Shown: positions 8,373-16,214, counted from the stretch's first letter. The stretch is 64,000 bases of DNA from an uncultured Oscillospiraceae bacterium (GCA_905233385.1 CAJOEH010000005.1:1-64000); one strand, 5' to 3'. Translations and numbers: made by a program. Notes: generated by a model not told the origin, from the sequence alone.

Positions 8373-8435
8373 ATTTCAAATTCGGGCGGGAATGGACGGC
8401 AAGGCGGTTTTGTGCGGCGTTTCTCCTTCCCTGCG

Positions 8436-8465
8436 AAAAAACGGCGGTGTTGACCGCCGTTTTTT
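8436..8465. terminator. Bidirectional terminator
   Basis: AAAAAACGGCGGT (8436-8448) and ACCGCCGTTTTTT (8453-8465) form a GC-rich stem flanked by A and T runs on both sides, insulating the two promoters of this intergenic region. Confidence 0.8.
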
Positions 8466-8489
8466 CATTTTGATTTTGGGAAAAAATAT

Positions 8490-8518
8490 TTAACTTGTGT
8501 TTCCACATCACATATGAT
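8490..8518 (+). promoter_or_regulatory. Promoter of candidate small RNA
   Basis: TTAACT (8490-8495), 17 nt, TATGAT (8513-8518), giving a start near 8525. An overlapping alternative is TTGTGT (8495-8500), 17 nt, TATTAT (8518-8523). Confidence 0.55.
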
Positions 8519-8524
8519 ATTATT

Positions 8525-8676
8525 CTACGTGTAGGGATTGGTATCCTGTAATAGATCCTCCTGGCGCAAGCAAGGAGAGTTCACGTTTACGTTGCCTTTC
8601 TCTACCGGAGCCTCTGTATATCCACTTAGTCGTTTTATTTCGACCGGGATGTAGAAAGGGCTCCTTTCCTTTTTAT
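8525..8676 (+). ncRNA. Candidate structured small RNA (6S-like layout)
   Basis: A transcription unit of about 150 nt with its own promoter and terminator but no credible ORF. The ends pair: CUACGU (8525-8530) with AUGUAG (8649-8654), then UUGGU with ACCGG after an asymmetric internal loop. Inside are a hairpin CUCCU...AGGAG capped by GC-GCAA-GC (a GNRA tetraloop) and a GUCG/CGAC hairpin. A final stem GAAAGG/CCUUUC (8654-8668) followed by CUUUUUAUU ends transcription at the nadE stop. A closed outer stem around a large unpaired middle is reminiscent of 6S RNA, but I cannot identify a family by sequence. It lacks the SRP RNA core motif. Confidence 0.5.
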
Positions 8677-9416
8677 TCCTCCGGCTGGTATGGGAAAACG
8701 TCCATGAAGCGCACCTTGAAGCGGTTGAGCTTGTACAGGCGGTCAATGCGCGCCTTCGTTTCCGGCTCCGGCTCGATGCCGTCGCGGATGTACTTGTCCA
8801 GCGTTTCATAGGTAAAGCCGAGCTTGTCCTCGTCCGTCTGACCGCACAGGCCGTCGATCGGGACCTTTTCGATCAGTTCCTCCGGCAGCCCCAGTTCCCT
8901 GCCGATCGCCTTGACCTCGCGGACGCAGAGCATCGACAGCGGGCTGAAATCGCCGACGCTGTCGCCATATCTGGTCGAATAGCCTACCCAGTCCTCGGAC
9001 AGATTGCAGGTGTTGACCACACGGCCGTTGCGGCTCTGGCAGACTGCGTAGAGCGTCGCCATGCGGATGCGCGGCGCAAGGTTGATCTTCGTGTCGCTGC
9101 TGGCCTCGCCGATCGCAGCTTCCACGCTGCGCAGCAGTCCGTCGTAGCCGTCCTTGATGTTCACGACGTAATGCTCGATGCCTAGATGATTCACGAGCAG
9201 ATAGGACATATCGATGTCGTGCTGCTCGCCGTTCGGCATCAGCACGCCGATCACGCGATCTTTCCCGAGCGCCTCCGCGCACAGCGCGGCGGCGACGGAA
9301 CTGTCCTTTCCTCCCGAGATGCCGATGATCGCGTTGCAGCCCTTGCCGTTAATCTCAAACCAGTCGCGGATCCACGCGACGACGTCGTTTTTTACCTTTT
9401 TCGCGTCAAAACCCAT
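8673..9416 (-). CDS. nadE: NH3-dependent NAD(+) synthetase
   Basis: Final step of NAD synthesis: amidation of deamido-NAD with ATP and ammonia in the cytosol. The ATP-pyrophosphatase P-loop GISGGKDSS is at residues 32-40, with the downstream NLSEDWVGYSTRYGD and KVPIDGLCGQTDEDKLGFTYE blocks that bind deamido-NAD. At 247 residues it is the short, ammonia-using form with no N-terminal glutaminase domain. The start at 9416 follows GGAGG at 9 nt; an upstream GTG would lack a ribosome-binding site. It is convergent with the candidate RNA. nadD (33.1 kb) belongs to the same pathway but is not linked. Confidence 0.95.
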   Translation of the reverse strand: MGFDAKKVKNDVVAWIRDWFEINGKGCNAIIGISGGKDSSVAAALCAEALGKDRVIGVLMPNGEQHDIDMSYLLVNHLGIEHYVVNIKDGYDGLLRSVEAAIGEASSDTKINLAPRIRMATLYAVCQSRNGRVVNTCNLSEDWVGYSTRYGDSVGDFSPLSMLCVREVKAIGRELGLPEELIEKVPIDGLCGQTDEDKLGFTYETLDKYIRDGIEPEPETKARIDRLYKLNRFKVRFMDVFPYQPEE

Positions 9417-9448
9417 AACAGATCCCTCCGAGTTCAATTTCTATCGTC

Positions 9449-9477
9449 ATTATAGCACACATTTTTGGAAAAAACAA
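9449..9477 (-). promoter_or_regulatory. nadE promoter
   Basis: Minus strand TTGTTT (9472-9477), 17 nt, TATAAT (9449-9454), 33 nt before the nadE start. Confidence 0.65.
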
Positions 9478-9508
9478 ACCCCGTACTTCCCTTTCGGGAA
9501 ACACGGGG
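9467..9508 (-). terminator. rplS terminator
   Basis: Stem CCCCGT..TTCCC / GGGAA..ACGGGG (9479-9508, minus-strand reading) with a GAAA loop, followed by TTTGTTTTTT. It lies 12 nt after the rplS stop and overlaps the nadE -35. Confidence 0.85.
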
Positions 9509-9519
9509 AATTGTTTTGA

Positions 9520-9861
9520 TTAGACTCTCTCTTTGACCTTTGCGGCCTTGCCGAGACGGTCACGCAGGTAGTAGAGCTTCGCACGGCGGACCTTGCCGCG
9601 GCGAACGGTCTCGACCTTGACGATGTTCGGCGAATGCACGGGGAAAACCTTCTCGCAGCCGACGCCGTAGCTCAGGCGGCGGACGGTGATGGACTCTTCA
9701 ATGCCGCCATGCTTGCGGGCAATGATCGTTCCCTCAAACGCCTGCACTCTCTCACGAGCGCCTTCCTTGATTTTTACATGAACGCGAACGGTGTCGCCGA
9801 CATTCATTTCCGGCAGTTCTTCCTTCATGTACTGGCTGGTCAGAGCCTTCATCAGATCCAT
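9520..9861 (-). CDS. rplS: 50S ribosomal protein L19
   Basis: 113-residue ribosomal protein at the 30S-50S interface. The sequence has the family blocks [47 protein letters not shown] and the basic [25 protein letters not shown] tail. Start chosen at 9861, where AAGGAGG lies 9 nt upstream of ATG; the longer frame upstream is not L19-like. It is not next to rimM or trmD, its frequent partners, and appears monocistronic between its own promoter and terminator. Confidence 0.97.
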   Translation of the reverse strand: MDLMKALTSQYMKEELPEMNVGDTVRVHVKIKEGARERVQAFEGTIIARKHGGIEESITVRRLSYGVGCEKVFPVHSPNIVKVETVRRGKVRRAKLYYLRDRLGKAAKVKERV

Positions 9862-9940
9862 AGTAGTGTCCTCCTTGTTTATTAGGCGTTCATTCCGGCG
9901 TTGACCGCGCCGCAGAGGACCACCCATTTGCAGACTTGCA
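9862..9940 (-). promoter_or_regulatory. rplS leader, possible L19 autoregulatory element
   Basis: The mRNA leader of about 75 nt contains a GGCG...CGCC hairpin and a GGGUGGUC segment. L19 leaders are known regulatory RNAs in Firmicutes, but I cannot confirm a match by eye. Confidence 0.3.
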
Positions 9941-9941
9941 C

Positions 9942-9970
9942 ATATTACCACATCGTTTTCCGAAAATCAA
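9942..9970 (-). promoter_or_regulatory. rplS promoter
   Basis: Minus strand TTGATT (9965-9970), 17 nt, TAATAT (9942-9947). Confidence 0.65.
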
Positions 9971-10079
9971 GTACTTTTTCAATATTTTTGCAACTTTTTT
10001 CGTCTTCATGCGGCAAACTGCGAAATTCGTCGGATTTTTGCAAAAAATACAGATTCCTGTGTTCATTTCGGCAGTTTTA

Positions 10080-10088
10080 TGCTATAAT
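10080..10088 (+). promoter_or_regulatory. Extended -10 promoter of P-type ATPase
   Basis: TGC followed by TATAAT (10083-10088), 34 nt before the chosen ATG. The -35 is weak, as usual with extended -10 promoters. Confidence 0.55.
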
Positions 10089-10121
10089 TATAAGTAGATA
10101 AGTATGGATACGGAGCGCAAA

Positions 10122-12563
10122 ATGAAACGAGACAAGTACTTCCCTGCCAACTTGAAATACAGAGAGCTCCCTGTCGTCGAAGCGGACGTTTCGCTGGGCC
10201 TGACCTCGGAACAGGTCGCCGCCCGTCAGAACAACGGACTGCGCAACGTCACGCCCGCAAGCAACACGAAGAGTGAGAAGCAGATCGTCAAGGAGAAGGT
10301 CTTTACCTTCTTCAACCTGATCTTCATCGTCCTCGGCGTGCTCCTGCTGATCGTCGGATCGTTCAAAAATATGACCTTCCTGATCGTTGCCCTGATCAAC
10401 ACCGTCATCGGTATCTTCCAGGATATCCGGGCGAAACGCGCCGTGGATAAGCTGACGCTGGTCGCGACGGGCAGGCTGCGCGTCATCCGGGACGGGATGC
10501 GCCGGGAGCTTCCGACGGATCAGCTCGTCCGCGACGATATCGTGGAATTTGCCGCCGGCAATCAGATCTGCGCCGACGCGATCGTCCGCGACGGGCAGAT
10601 GCAGGTCAACGAATCGCTTCTGACCGGCGAAGCGGACGCGATCATCAAGAATCCCGGCGACGAGCTGAAATCCGGCAGCTTCGTCATTTCCGGCCGCTGC
10701 TTCGCGCAGCTCACGCACGTCGGCTCGGAGAGCTACGCTGCGAAGCTGGCGGCGGAGGCGCGCAGCGACGTCCGCTCGACCAGCTCGGAGATGATGAACT
10801 CGCTGACGAAGCTGATCACGATCGTCGGCATCGCCCTGATCCCGATGGGGATCTGCTACTTCATTCAGGCGATCCAGACGCAGTCTTTCCGTGACGCGGT
10901 CGTGCAAACGGTCGGCGCGTTGACCGGCATGATCCCGGAAGGCCTGTATCTTCTGACGAGTATCGCGATCGCGGTCGGCTGTCTGAATCTGACGAAAAAG
11001 CGCGTCCTGATCCAGGATATGAACTGTATCGAGACGCTCGCCCACGTGGATATCCTCTGCGTGGACAAAACCGGCACGATCACGGAGCCGCGCATGGAAG
11101 TCTCCGATATTTTCCCGCTGGAAGCCAGCGGCTATACCTACGAGGATATTGAAAAGATCCTCGCAGCCTTCTATTCCGGGCAGGAGCCGGACAATGAAAC
11201 TGCCAAGGCGATGGCGGAGCAGTTCGGCCTGGAATCGGACTGGAAAGCGGTGGGGCGTATCCCCTTCTCTTCCTCGACCAAGTGGTCCTCCGCTGATTTC
11301 GGAGAGAACGGGCAGTACATCGTCGGCGCGCCGGAATTCATCATGGGCGACCGCTACGACTCCATCCGCGGCAACGCGGAGCCGTGGTCGGCCAGAGGCT
11401 GCCGCGTGCTGCTACTCGCCGCTTATCGCGGAGAGATCGGCTCGCAGCTGGAAAGCCGATGCGTTGATCCGATCGCGCTGATCTTCCTGAACAACCTCAT
11501 CCGCGAGGACGCGCCGGCGACCTTCAAATACTTTGCCGATCAGGGCGTTTCCATCCGCGTGATCTCCGGCGACAATCCGATCACTGTCTCCGAGGTCGCT
11601 TCCCGCGCCGGCATTCTGAACGCGGAGCGGTACATCGACACCTCCGTACTGGTCAGCGACGAGGATTATGAAGAAGCCGTCAAAAACGTCACCGTGTTCG
11701 GCCGCGTGACACCGGATCAGAAACGAAAACTCATCCGCGCTTTCCAGGCGCAGGGACATACCGTCGCCATGACGGGCGACGGCGTGAACGACGTGCTTGC
11801 CCTCAAGGACGCGAACTGCGGCATCGCCATGGCGTCCGGCAGTCAGGCGGCGTCGCAGGTGTCGCAGATCGTCCTGATGGACTCCCAGTTCTCCGCCATG
11901 CCGGGAATCGTCGCGGAAGGCCGCCGCGTGATCAACAATATCCAGCGATCCGCCGCGCTCTTCCTCGTGAAGAACATTTTCGCGTTCTCCCTCACTCTGC
12001 TGGTGCTGCTGATCAACTTCTTCTCGAAAAATCAGATGCAGTTCCCGCTCCAGTCGGTACAGCTGATCCCGATCAGCGCGCTGACCATTGGCGTTCCCGG
12101 CTTTTTCCTTGCGTTAGAGCCGAATTACGCCAGAGTCGAAGGAAAGTTCATGCGCAACGTCATCCGACGCGCGATGCCGGGCGGTTTGACGAATCTGATC
12201 CTGGTGCTTCTCGCCTGCCTGCTCAATAATTACCTGGACCTCCCCGAGGGCGCGCTCGGCACCATCTCCGTCTGCATCCTGGCAACGGTCGGCTTTGTGA
12301 CGCTGTATCACGTCTCGAAACCGTTTACCAAACTGCGCATCGCAGTCTTTGCCGCTATGCTCGTCGCGATGCTGATCGCGGTCTTCGCCTTCGGCGGATT
12401 CTTTGAGCTTGTCGCGCTCGATTTCAATTCCATCCTGCTTCTGATCCTGCTGATGATCGGCTGTCCTACGCTGTACAGCTTCTTCCTGATGATCTTCGAT
12501 AAGCAGATGGGCAAGCACGACAAAAAAGCGGCGGTTAAGGCAGAGGACGCCGATCAAATCTGA
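10122..12563 (+). CDS. Cation-transporting P-type ATPase
   Basis: About 813-residue membrane pump that couples ATP hydrolysis to cation movement. The TGEADAI motif of the A-domain, two helices around VPEGL-like MIPEGLYLLTS in the ion path, the phosphorylation loop DKTGTIT, the VISGDNP segment and MTGDGVNDVLALKDANCGIAMASG of the P-domain are all present, with six C-terminal helices. The N-domain is short and lacks the canonical KGAPE. It belongs to the PEGL-containing Ca/Mg/H-type group rather than the CPx heavy-metal group, since no CPC is seen. The ion is not predictable. Start set at 10122 because GGAG lies 7 nt upstream; an ATG at 10104 has none. It forms a unit with the PH-domain gene. 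Confidence 0.9.
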   Translation: MKRDKYFPANLKYRELPVVEADVSLGLTSEQVAARQNNGLRNVTPASNTKSEKQIVKEKVFTFFNLIFIVLGVLLLIVGSFKNMTFLIVALINTVIGIFQDIRAKRAVDKLTLVATGRLRVIRDGMRRELPTDQLVRDDIVEFAAGNQICADAIVRDGQMQVNESLLTGEADAIIKNPGDELKSGSFVISGRCFAQLTHVGSESYAAKLAAEARSDVRSTSSEMMNSLTKLITIVGIALIPMGICYFIQAIQTQSFRDAVVQTVGALTGMIPEGLYLLTSIAIAVGCLNLTKKRVLIQDMNCIETLAHVDILCVDKTGTITEPRMEVSDIFPLEASGYTYEDIEKILAAFYSGQEPDNETAKAMAEQFGLESDWKAVGRIPFSSSTKWSSADFGENGQYIVGAPEFIMGDRYDSIRGNAEPWSARGCRVLLLAAYRGEIGSQLESRCVDPIALIFLNNLIREDAPATFKYFADQGVSIRVISGDNPITVSEVASRAGILNAERYIDTSVLVSDEDYEEAVKNVTVFGRVTPDQKRKLIRAFQAQGHTVAMTGDGVNDVLALKDANCGIAMASGSQAASQVSQIVLMDSQFSAMPGIVAEGRRVINNIQRSAALFLVKNIFAFSLTLLVLLINFFSKNQMQFPLQSVQLIPISALTIGVPGFFLALEPNYARVEGKFMRNVIRRAMPGGLTNLILVLLACLLNNYLDLPEGALGTISVCILATVGFVTLYHVSKPFTKLRIAVFAAMLVAMLIAVFAFGGFFELVALDFNSILLLILLMIGCPTLYSFFLMIFDKQMGKHDKKAAVKAEDADQI

Positions 12564-12600
12564 CAAAAAAACTATTGAAAACCAGTAAGGAGGAAAAACT

Positions 12601-13023
12601 ATGGGTTTCAAGGGCGATATGTACATCTGGAAGGATCGCAAGCGCTTTATGGGGATGCCGCTGAGCTTCACCCGCTATGCGCTGAGCGACGACCGTCTCT
12701 TCCTCTCCGTCGGCTTCTTCAGCGTGAACGATGAGGAGATTCTGCTCTATCGCGTCCGCGATATCAGCACGAAACGGACGCTGTGGCAGAGGCTCTTCGG
12801 CGTCGGCACCGTCACGGTCGCCTCCTCCGATAAGTCCACGCCGCAGGTCATCCTCAAGAATATCAAGTATCCGCAGGATTTCAAGGAACTGCTGCACAAG
12901 CACGTGGAAGATTGCAAGATGAAGCGCAGATTGCGTTACGGCGAGCTCATCGGCGGTATGACCAACAGCCTCGACGATTCAGACGCCGACCTGGACGATC
13001 TGGACGACCTCTTAAATGAATGA
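12601..13023 (+). CDS. Bacterial PH-domain-like protein
   Basis: 140 residues, no membrane segment. Residues about 5-105 look like a bacterial pleckstrin-homology fold: alternating strands in YALSDDRLFLSVGFFSVNDEEILLYRVRDISTKRTLWQRLFGVGTVTV, the pattern of YdbS/bPH2 proteins, then a helix (FKELLHKHVEDCK). The C-terminus is strongly acidic (Asp/Glu/Leu-rich). AGGAGG precedes the ATG by 8 nt. It lies 37 nt after the P-type ATPase, ahead of a shared terminator, so it may regulate or anchor the pump; that is inference from gene order only. Confidence 0.8.
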   Translation: MGFKGDMYIWKDRKRFMGMPLSFTRYALSDDRLFLSVGFFSVNDEEILLYRVRDISTKRTLWQRLFGVGTVTVASSDKSTPQVILKNIKYPQDFKELLHKHVEDCKMKRRLRYGELIGGMTNSLDDSDADLDDLDDLLNE

Positions 13024-13027
13024 GCAA

Positions 13028-13052
13028 AACCCACCGGCAAAACCGGTGGGTT
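13028..13052. terminator. Bidirectional terminator
   Basis: AACCCACCGG (13028-13037) and CCGGTGGGTT (13043-13052) with a CAAAA loop between convergent genes. Confidence 0.75.
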
Positions 13053-13060
13053 TCCTGATT

Positions 13061-13231
13061 TTACATTCGTTCGTGCTGGGTGCCGAAATAGAAGGAAATA
13101 ATCATCGTGAAGATTGTCAGGTACTGCTCCGCCGCGATGGAACCGCGCAGGGCAAGCACGGAAAACACGGACGCCAGCAGGATCGTGACGATGGATTTGA
13201 CGCATAGCAGCCTCTTCAGGCAGTCTTTCAT
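13061..13231 (-). CDS. Small membrane protein, phage-holin-like pattern
   Basis: 56 residues. A short basic N-terminus (KDCLKRLLCVKS) is followed by a hydrophobic segment IVTILLASVFSVLAL and a second half AAEQYLTIFTMIISFYFGTQHERM. The pattern 'VKSIVT...EQ(F/Y)xTIFTxxIxFYFGTQ' is one I associate with small proteins of clostridial prophages and their remnants, of unproven function. GAGG sits 6 nt before the ATG at 13231. No other phage gene is nearby, so it is a lone gene. One or two membrane helices are clear; the holin label is only a resemblance. Confidence 0.7.
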   Translation of the reverse strand: MKDCLKRLLCVKSIVTILLASVFSVLALRGSIAAEQYLTIFTMIISFYFGTQHERM

Positions 13232-13280
13232 GCAGTTCCTCAAAACTACCGCCCCGCGCTATTCTATGCCCATATACGAC

Positions 13281-13309
13281 AAAAAGGGACGCCGAACGGC
13301 GTCCTTTTT
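13281..13309. repeat. Duplicated terminator-like hairpin, copy A
   Basis: AAAAAGG-GACGCC-GAAC-GGCGTC-CTTTTT hairpin, identical over 29 nt to bases 13469-13497. The two copies bracket the repeat element at 13310-13468. Confidence 0.9.
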
Positions 13310-13468
13310 GTCACGTTTCATCATGAATACGCAGAAACCCGGTTTTCGGAGGGAAAGAAAGTGTGAAAGAAAACCGTCAGGGTTGTCTTTCACGTTCAAT
13401 CAAGCGGGTTTTCAAACAAATATTGTTTGAAAACCCGCCAAGCGTGTCAAAATGAAATTTTGACACGC
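13310..13468 (+). repeat. Hairpin-rich repeat element, copy 1 (56-nt core at 13345-13400)
   Basis: The 56-nt core 13345-13400 is identical to the reverse complement of 17017-17072. The core itself folds: GTGAAAGA pairs with TCTTTCAC around AACC/GGTT. After the core come two palindromes, a 16-bp-arm stem at 13404-13438 and a 12-bp-arm stem at 13442-13468. The palindrome sequences differ from those beside copy 2 although the order of parts is the same. There is no coding potential. Confidence 0.85.
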
Positions 13469-13498
13469 AAAAAGGGACGCCGAACGGCGTCCTTTTTT
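13469..13498. repeat. Duplicated terminator-like hairpin, copy B
   Basis: Second copy of the 29-nt hairpin, here placed 6 nt after the stop of the CD1247-type gene and suited as its terminator on the minus strand (GGACGCC/GGCGTCC stem then CTTTTTG). Confidence 0.85.
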
Positions 13499-13504
13499 GA
13501 TTCT

Positions 13505-13969
13505 TTATTCTTCCTCTTCTTCCTCGTCGTCTTCGTCGAAGTCGAACTCAAGGAGTTCGCCGCACTGCGGGCAGTGGATGGAATCGCCGAGGATGGTCTC
13601 CTCGTCCAGCTCCAGCTCCTTGCCGCAGGACGGGCAGGTCACGTTGTAAACGACTTCGTCTTCATAGTCAAAATCCTCACCGTCGTCGTCTGCGAAGTCG
13701 TAGTCGTCATCGTCCTCATCGTACTCGTCGTCATCGTCTTCGTCATCCTCGTCCATCAGGTACTCCTCGATGGCGTCCAGATCTTCTTCGATCTCGTCAA
13801 GTTCGTCGGAAACAGCGATTGCGTTCTCCTCCAGGTCGCTGATCGAGGCGGTCATATCCTGCAGCAGATCAACGATCGAGGCGATCATCTTGCCCTCGTT
13901 GGTCTCCGTGTTCAGCTTCAGGCCGTCCATCAAGCCCTTGAGATATGCGGATTTTTCGGAAAGAGTCAT
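13505..13969 (-). CDS. CD1247-type acidic protein with zinc ribbon
   Basis: 154 residues. Residues 1-60 form a helical N-terminal domain (LSEKSAYLKGLMDGL...ISDLEENAIAVSDELDEIEEDLDAIEEYL), the pattern of the CD1247 family. A very acidic linker of Asp, Glu and Tyr follows, then a zinc ribbon with CPSCGKE and CPQCGEL and an all-acidic tail. Such proteins are conserved in Clostridia beside efp, as here, 17 nt upstream. Function is unknown; the zinc ribbon suggests contact with nucleic acid or ribosome and the acidic linker argues against direct DNA binding. AAGGAG precedes the ATG. Confidence 0.85.
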   Translation of the reverse strand: MTLSEKSAYLKGLMDGLKLNTETNEGKMIASIVDLLQDMTASISDLEENAIAVSDELDEIEEDLDAIEEYLMDEDDEDDDDEYDEDDDDYDFADDDGEDFDYEDEVVYNVTCPSCGKELELDEETILGDSIHCPQCGELLEFDFDEDDEEEEEE

Positions 13970-13986
13970 GTCGTTCTCCTTTCAGA

Positions 13987-14553
13987 TCACTTTGCGCGGC
14001 CGAGATACTCTCCGGTGCGCGTATCGATGGAAATGCGGTCGCCCTCGTTGATGAAGAGCGGGACCTTGATCTCTGCGCCCGTCTCGACGGTCGCGGGCTT
14101 CAGGGTGTTGGTCGCGGTGTTGCCGGCAACGCCCGGCTCGGTCTTGGTGACTTCCAGCTCGACAAAGTTCGGGCACTCGACGCCGAACACGCTGCCTTTA
14201 TAGGACAGCAGGGTGCACTCCTCGTTCTCCTTGATGAACTTGAACGCATCGGGCAGGACTTCCTTGTTCAGGGGGACCATGTCGTAGGTCTCGTTGTCCA
14301 TGAAGTAGTACAGATCGCCGTCGGAATAGCTGTACGCCATCTTCTTGCGCTCAACGAACGCTTCCTCGAATTTCGCGGTCGGGTTAAACGAAGTCTCGGT
14401 CACGCCGCCGGTGATGATGTTTCTCATCTTCGTGCGGACGAAAGCGGCGCCCTTGCCGGGCTTGACGTGCTGGAACTCGACGACCTGATAGATCTTGCCG
14501 TCCATCTCAAACGTCTTACCGTTTCTGAAATCGCCTGCGGTAATGGTTGCCAT
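13987..14553 (-). CDS. efp: Elongation factor P
   Basis: EF-P relieves ribosomes stalled at proline stretches by entering the E site. At 188 residues it has the three beta-barrel domains of the family: an N-terminal KOW-like domain with the conserved loop [14 protein letters not shown] (Lys34 is the modifiable position), an OB domain, and a C-terminal OB domain ending [18 protein letters not shown]. The start at 14553 follows TTGGAGG at 8 nt. No epmA/epmB modification genes are visible nearby. Downstream lies the CD1247-type gene, upstream an M24 peptidase, an arrangement common in Firmicutes. Confidence 0.97.
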   Translation of the reverse strand: MATITAGDFRNGKTFEMDGKIYQVVEFQHVKPGKGAAFVRTKMRNIITGGVTETSFNPTAKFEEAFVERKKMAYSYSDGDLYYFMDNETYDMVPLNKEVLPDAFKFIKENEECTLLSYKGSVFGVECPNFVELEVTKTEPGVAGNTATNTLKPATVETGAEIKVPLFINEGDRISIDTRTGEYLGRAK

Positions 14554-14658
14554 ATATGTTTCCTCCAATGTGAAAAAGTATACATTCAACAGAATGCCGC
14601 CTTACAGCTTTTAACTTCAATAGTATACAACAAGGATTTCCTGTTTTCAAGTATTTCC

Positions 14659-15717
14659 TTACAAAATAATCAGGTTTTTCGGGCTTTTCGTCAGGATCGT
14701 GCAGCCGTTTTCCTCGAAAACGACGACGTCTTCGATGCGGACGCCGAATTTTCCGGGGATATAAATGCCCGGTTCCGCCGAGCAGACCGCGTGCAGCGGG
14801 ATGGGTGCTTCGTTCCGCGGATTGCAGTTCGGATCCTCGTGGATATACAGGCCGAGGCTGTGGCCATAGCCGTGGCCGAAGTACTCGCCGTAGCCCGCGG
14901 CAGCGATGAGGTCGCGCGCGGCTCCGTCGACTGCTTTGCCGCTCACGCCCGCTTTGGAGATCGCGATGCCGGCGAGCTGGGCGTCCAGGACCGTCTGATA
15001 GACCTTCTTCATCTCGTCCGTCGCATAGCCGAGAGCGACCGTCCGCGTCATATCGGAGCAGTAGCCCTGATAAATCACGCCGAAGTCCAGCGTGATGAAG
15101 TCGCCTTTTTGCAGCTTCCGGTCGCCGGGGACGCCGTGCGGCATACTCGTATTCGGGCCGGAAACGACAATCGGATCAAAGGACAGGCCTTCGCCGCCGT
15201 TCTTATAGAGGCAGTAGATCAGCTCGGCGGCAAGCTCCTTCTCGGTCATCCCCTCGCGGATCCTGCCGCAGACTTCCGTGAAAGCGCGGTCGGTGATGTC
15301 CTGCGCTTTCTGCATCCGTTCGATCTCCCACGGCTCCTTGGCGGCGCGGAACGCGTTGATCTTCTCCTGCATGGGAACGAACGCGGCGTGGATCTTTTCG
15401 CTGAAAAGGTTATACTCGCAGACGGTCAGATAGCCGTCCTCGAAGCCGAGCGTTTCGATGCCGAGCTCCTCGATCGCCTTGTTCAGACAGCCGAACAGGT
15501 CGCGGCCAAAGTCGACGACCTCGAAATCTTTAATGTTGTTTTGCGCCGATTCGATATAGCGGCTGTCGGTAAAGTAGCGCGCGCCGTTTTTGCCGAGGAT
15601 GGCGTAGCCCTCCGCGATATCGAACTCCGCCGCGTACATGCGGCTGTAGCGGGAGGTCAGGAAGAGGCCCTGCACCTCGTCGTTCAGTAAAGTACGGTAC
15701 TTTTCGATGTTTTTCAC
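14659..15717 (-). CDS. M24 metallopeptidase, Xaa-Pro aminopeptidase type
   Basis: 352-residue cytosolic dinuclear-metal aminopeptidase removing N-terminal residues before proline (PepP/PepQ group). An N-terminal creatinase-like domain (residues 1-120) precedes the pita-bread catalytic domain. Metal ligands are visible: Asp in LDFGVIYQGYCSDMTRT (two Asp), His in YFGHGYGHSLGL, and Glu in CSAEPGIYIPG and VRIEDVVVF. A GTG start at 15717 is used, with AAGGAGAG 7 nt upstream; it overlaps the yqeG stop as GTGA, so translation is coupled. The longer upstream frame is not peptidase sequence. Proline-linked processing fits its place next to efp, but substrate identity is inferred from family. Confidence 0.92.
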   Translation of the reverse strand: MKNIEKYRTLLNDEVQGLFLTSRYSRMYAAEFDIAEGYAILGKNGARYFTDSRYIESAQNNIKDFEVVDFGRDLFGCLNKAIEELGIETLGFEDGYLTVCEYNLFSEKIHAAFVPMQEKINAFRAAKEPWEIERMQKAQDITDRAFTEVCGRIREGMTEKELAAELIYCLYKNGGEGLSFDPIVVSGPNTSMPHGVPGDRKLQKGDFITLDFGVIYQGYCSDMTRTVALGYATDEMKKVYQTVLDAQLAGIAISKAGVSGKAVDGAARDLIAAAGYGEYFGHGYGHSLGLYIHEDPNCNPRNEAPIPLHAVCSAEPGIYIPGKFGVRIEDVVVFEENGCTILTKSPKNLIIL

Positions 15718-16214
15718 AGCTTTACTCTCCTTTTTCTCGCCATCGCCAGGAAGGGCACTTCCAGCGCGTGACGCAGTTTCAGCCAGATATTGTGATTGTG
15801 GATCGATTTGACCGCCAGCGCAGTCACGCCCGCGAGCTTTGCGCACAGGACGTCCGTATAGATCTGGTCGCCGACCAGCGCGGTGTTCTTCTTCTCTGCA
15901 CCGAATAGACGCAGCGCTTCCTTCACGCCGCGCGTTCCCGGTTTGTTCGCGCCCGTGATGCACGATACTTCGTACTGCTCGCAGAAGCGCGGCACGCGCG
16001 GCTTCCGGCTGTTAGAGACGATGCAGAGCGTGATATCCGCCGCTTTGATCGCGGCGATCCAGTCCAGCAGTTCCCGTGTCGGCTCGTTCGTCGTATAGGG
16101 CAGCATCGTATTGTCAAAATCCGCCAGGAGCAACGTCAGCCCGCGTTCGCGGAGGAAGTCCGGGGAGATATCGGTGATCTTCGGAAAAATGTGATCCGGT
16201 AAAAATGACAGCAT
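15714..16214 (-). CDS. yqeG: YqeG-family HAD IIIA phosphatase
   Basis: 166 residues. HAD motif I is ADFDNTMLPY (nucleophile in DFDNT), motif II VSNSRKPRV, the Lys of motif III in ANKPGT, and motif IV LVGDQIYTDVLCAK. This is the small capless type IIIA layout. YqeG proteins are conserved in Firmicutes, often beside the GTPase YqeH and ribosome or NAD genes, with unsettled substrate. Here it leads a two-gene unit with the M24 peptidase and has its own promoter. The family call is strong. Confidence 0.92.
   Translation of the reverse strand: MLSFLPDHIFPKITDISPDFLRERGLTLLLADFDNTMLPYTTNEPTRELLDWIAAIKAADITLCIVSNSRKPRVPRFCEQYEVSCITGANKPGTRGVKEALRLFGAEKKNTALVGDQIYTDVLCAKLAGVTALAVKSIHNHNIWLKLRHALEVPFLAMARKRRVKL

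Larger units (their letters stand above)
7982..8672. other. Large intergenic region (about 690 bp)
   Basis: No credible protein gene. From left to right: an AT-leaning leader of about 330 nt before the recombinase start, a minus-strand promoter inside a 34-nt inverted repeat, an unassigned stretch of about 60 nt, a bidirectional terminator, and a plus-strand promoter driving a candidate structured RNA that ends at the nadE stop. Each is listed separately. Confidence 0.8.

Noticed and set aside
8640-8660. A stretch resembling the 3' end of bacterial SRP RNA
   Set aside because: The similarity is short, and the conserved SRP helix-8 core motif is absent from the whole unit.
8525-8809. A 94-codon minus-strand frame over the candidate RNA and nadE
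   Set aside because: Runs out of frame through nadE and then into the RNA; no start signal.
13281-13498. Repeats spaced by about 190 nt considered as a CRISPR array
   Set aside because: Only two hairpin copies, no regular spacers of 26-50 nt and no cas genes.
13945-15690. A 581-codon plus-strand frame opposite efp and the M24 peptidase
   Set aside because: It spans two real genes and an intergenic promoter region, so it cannot be a gene as well.
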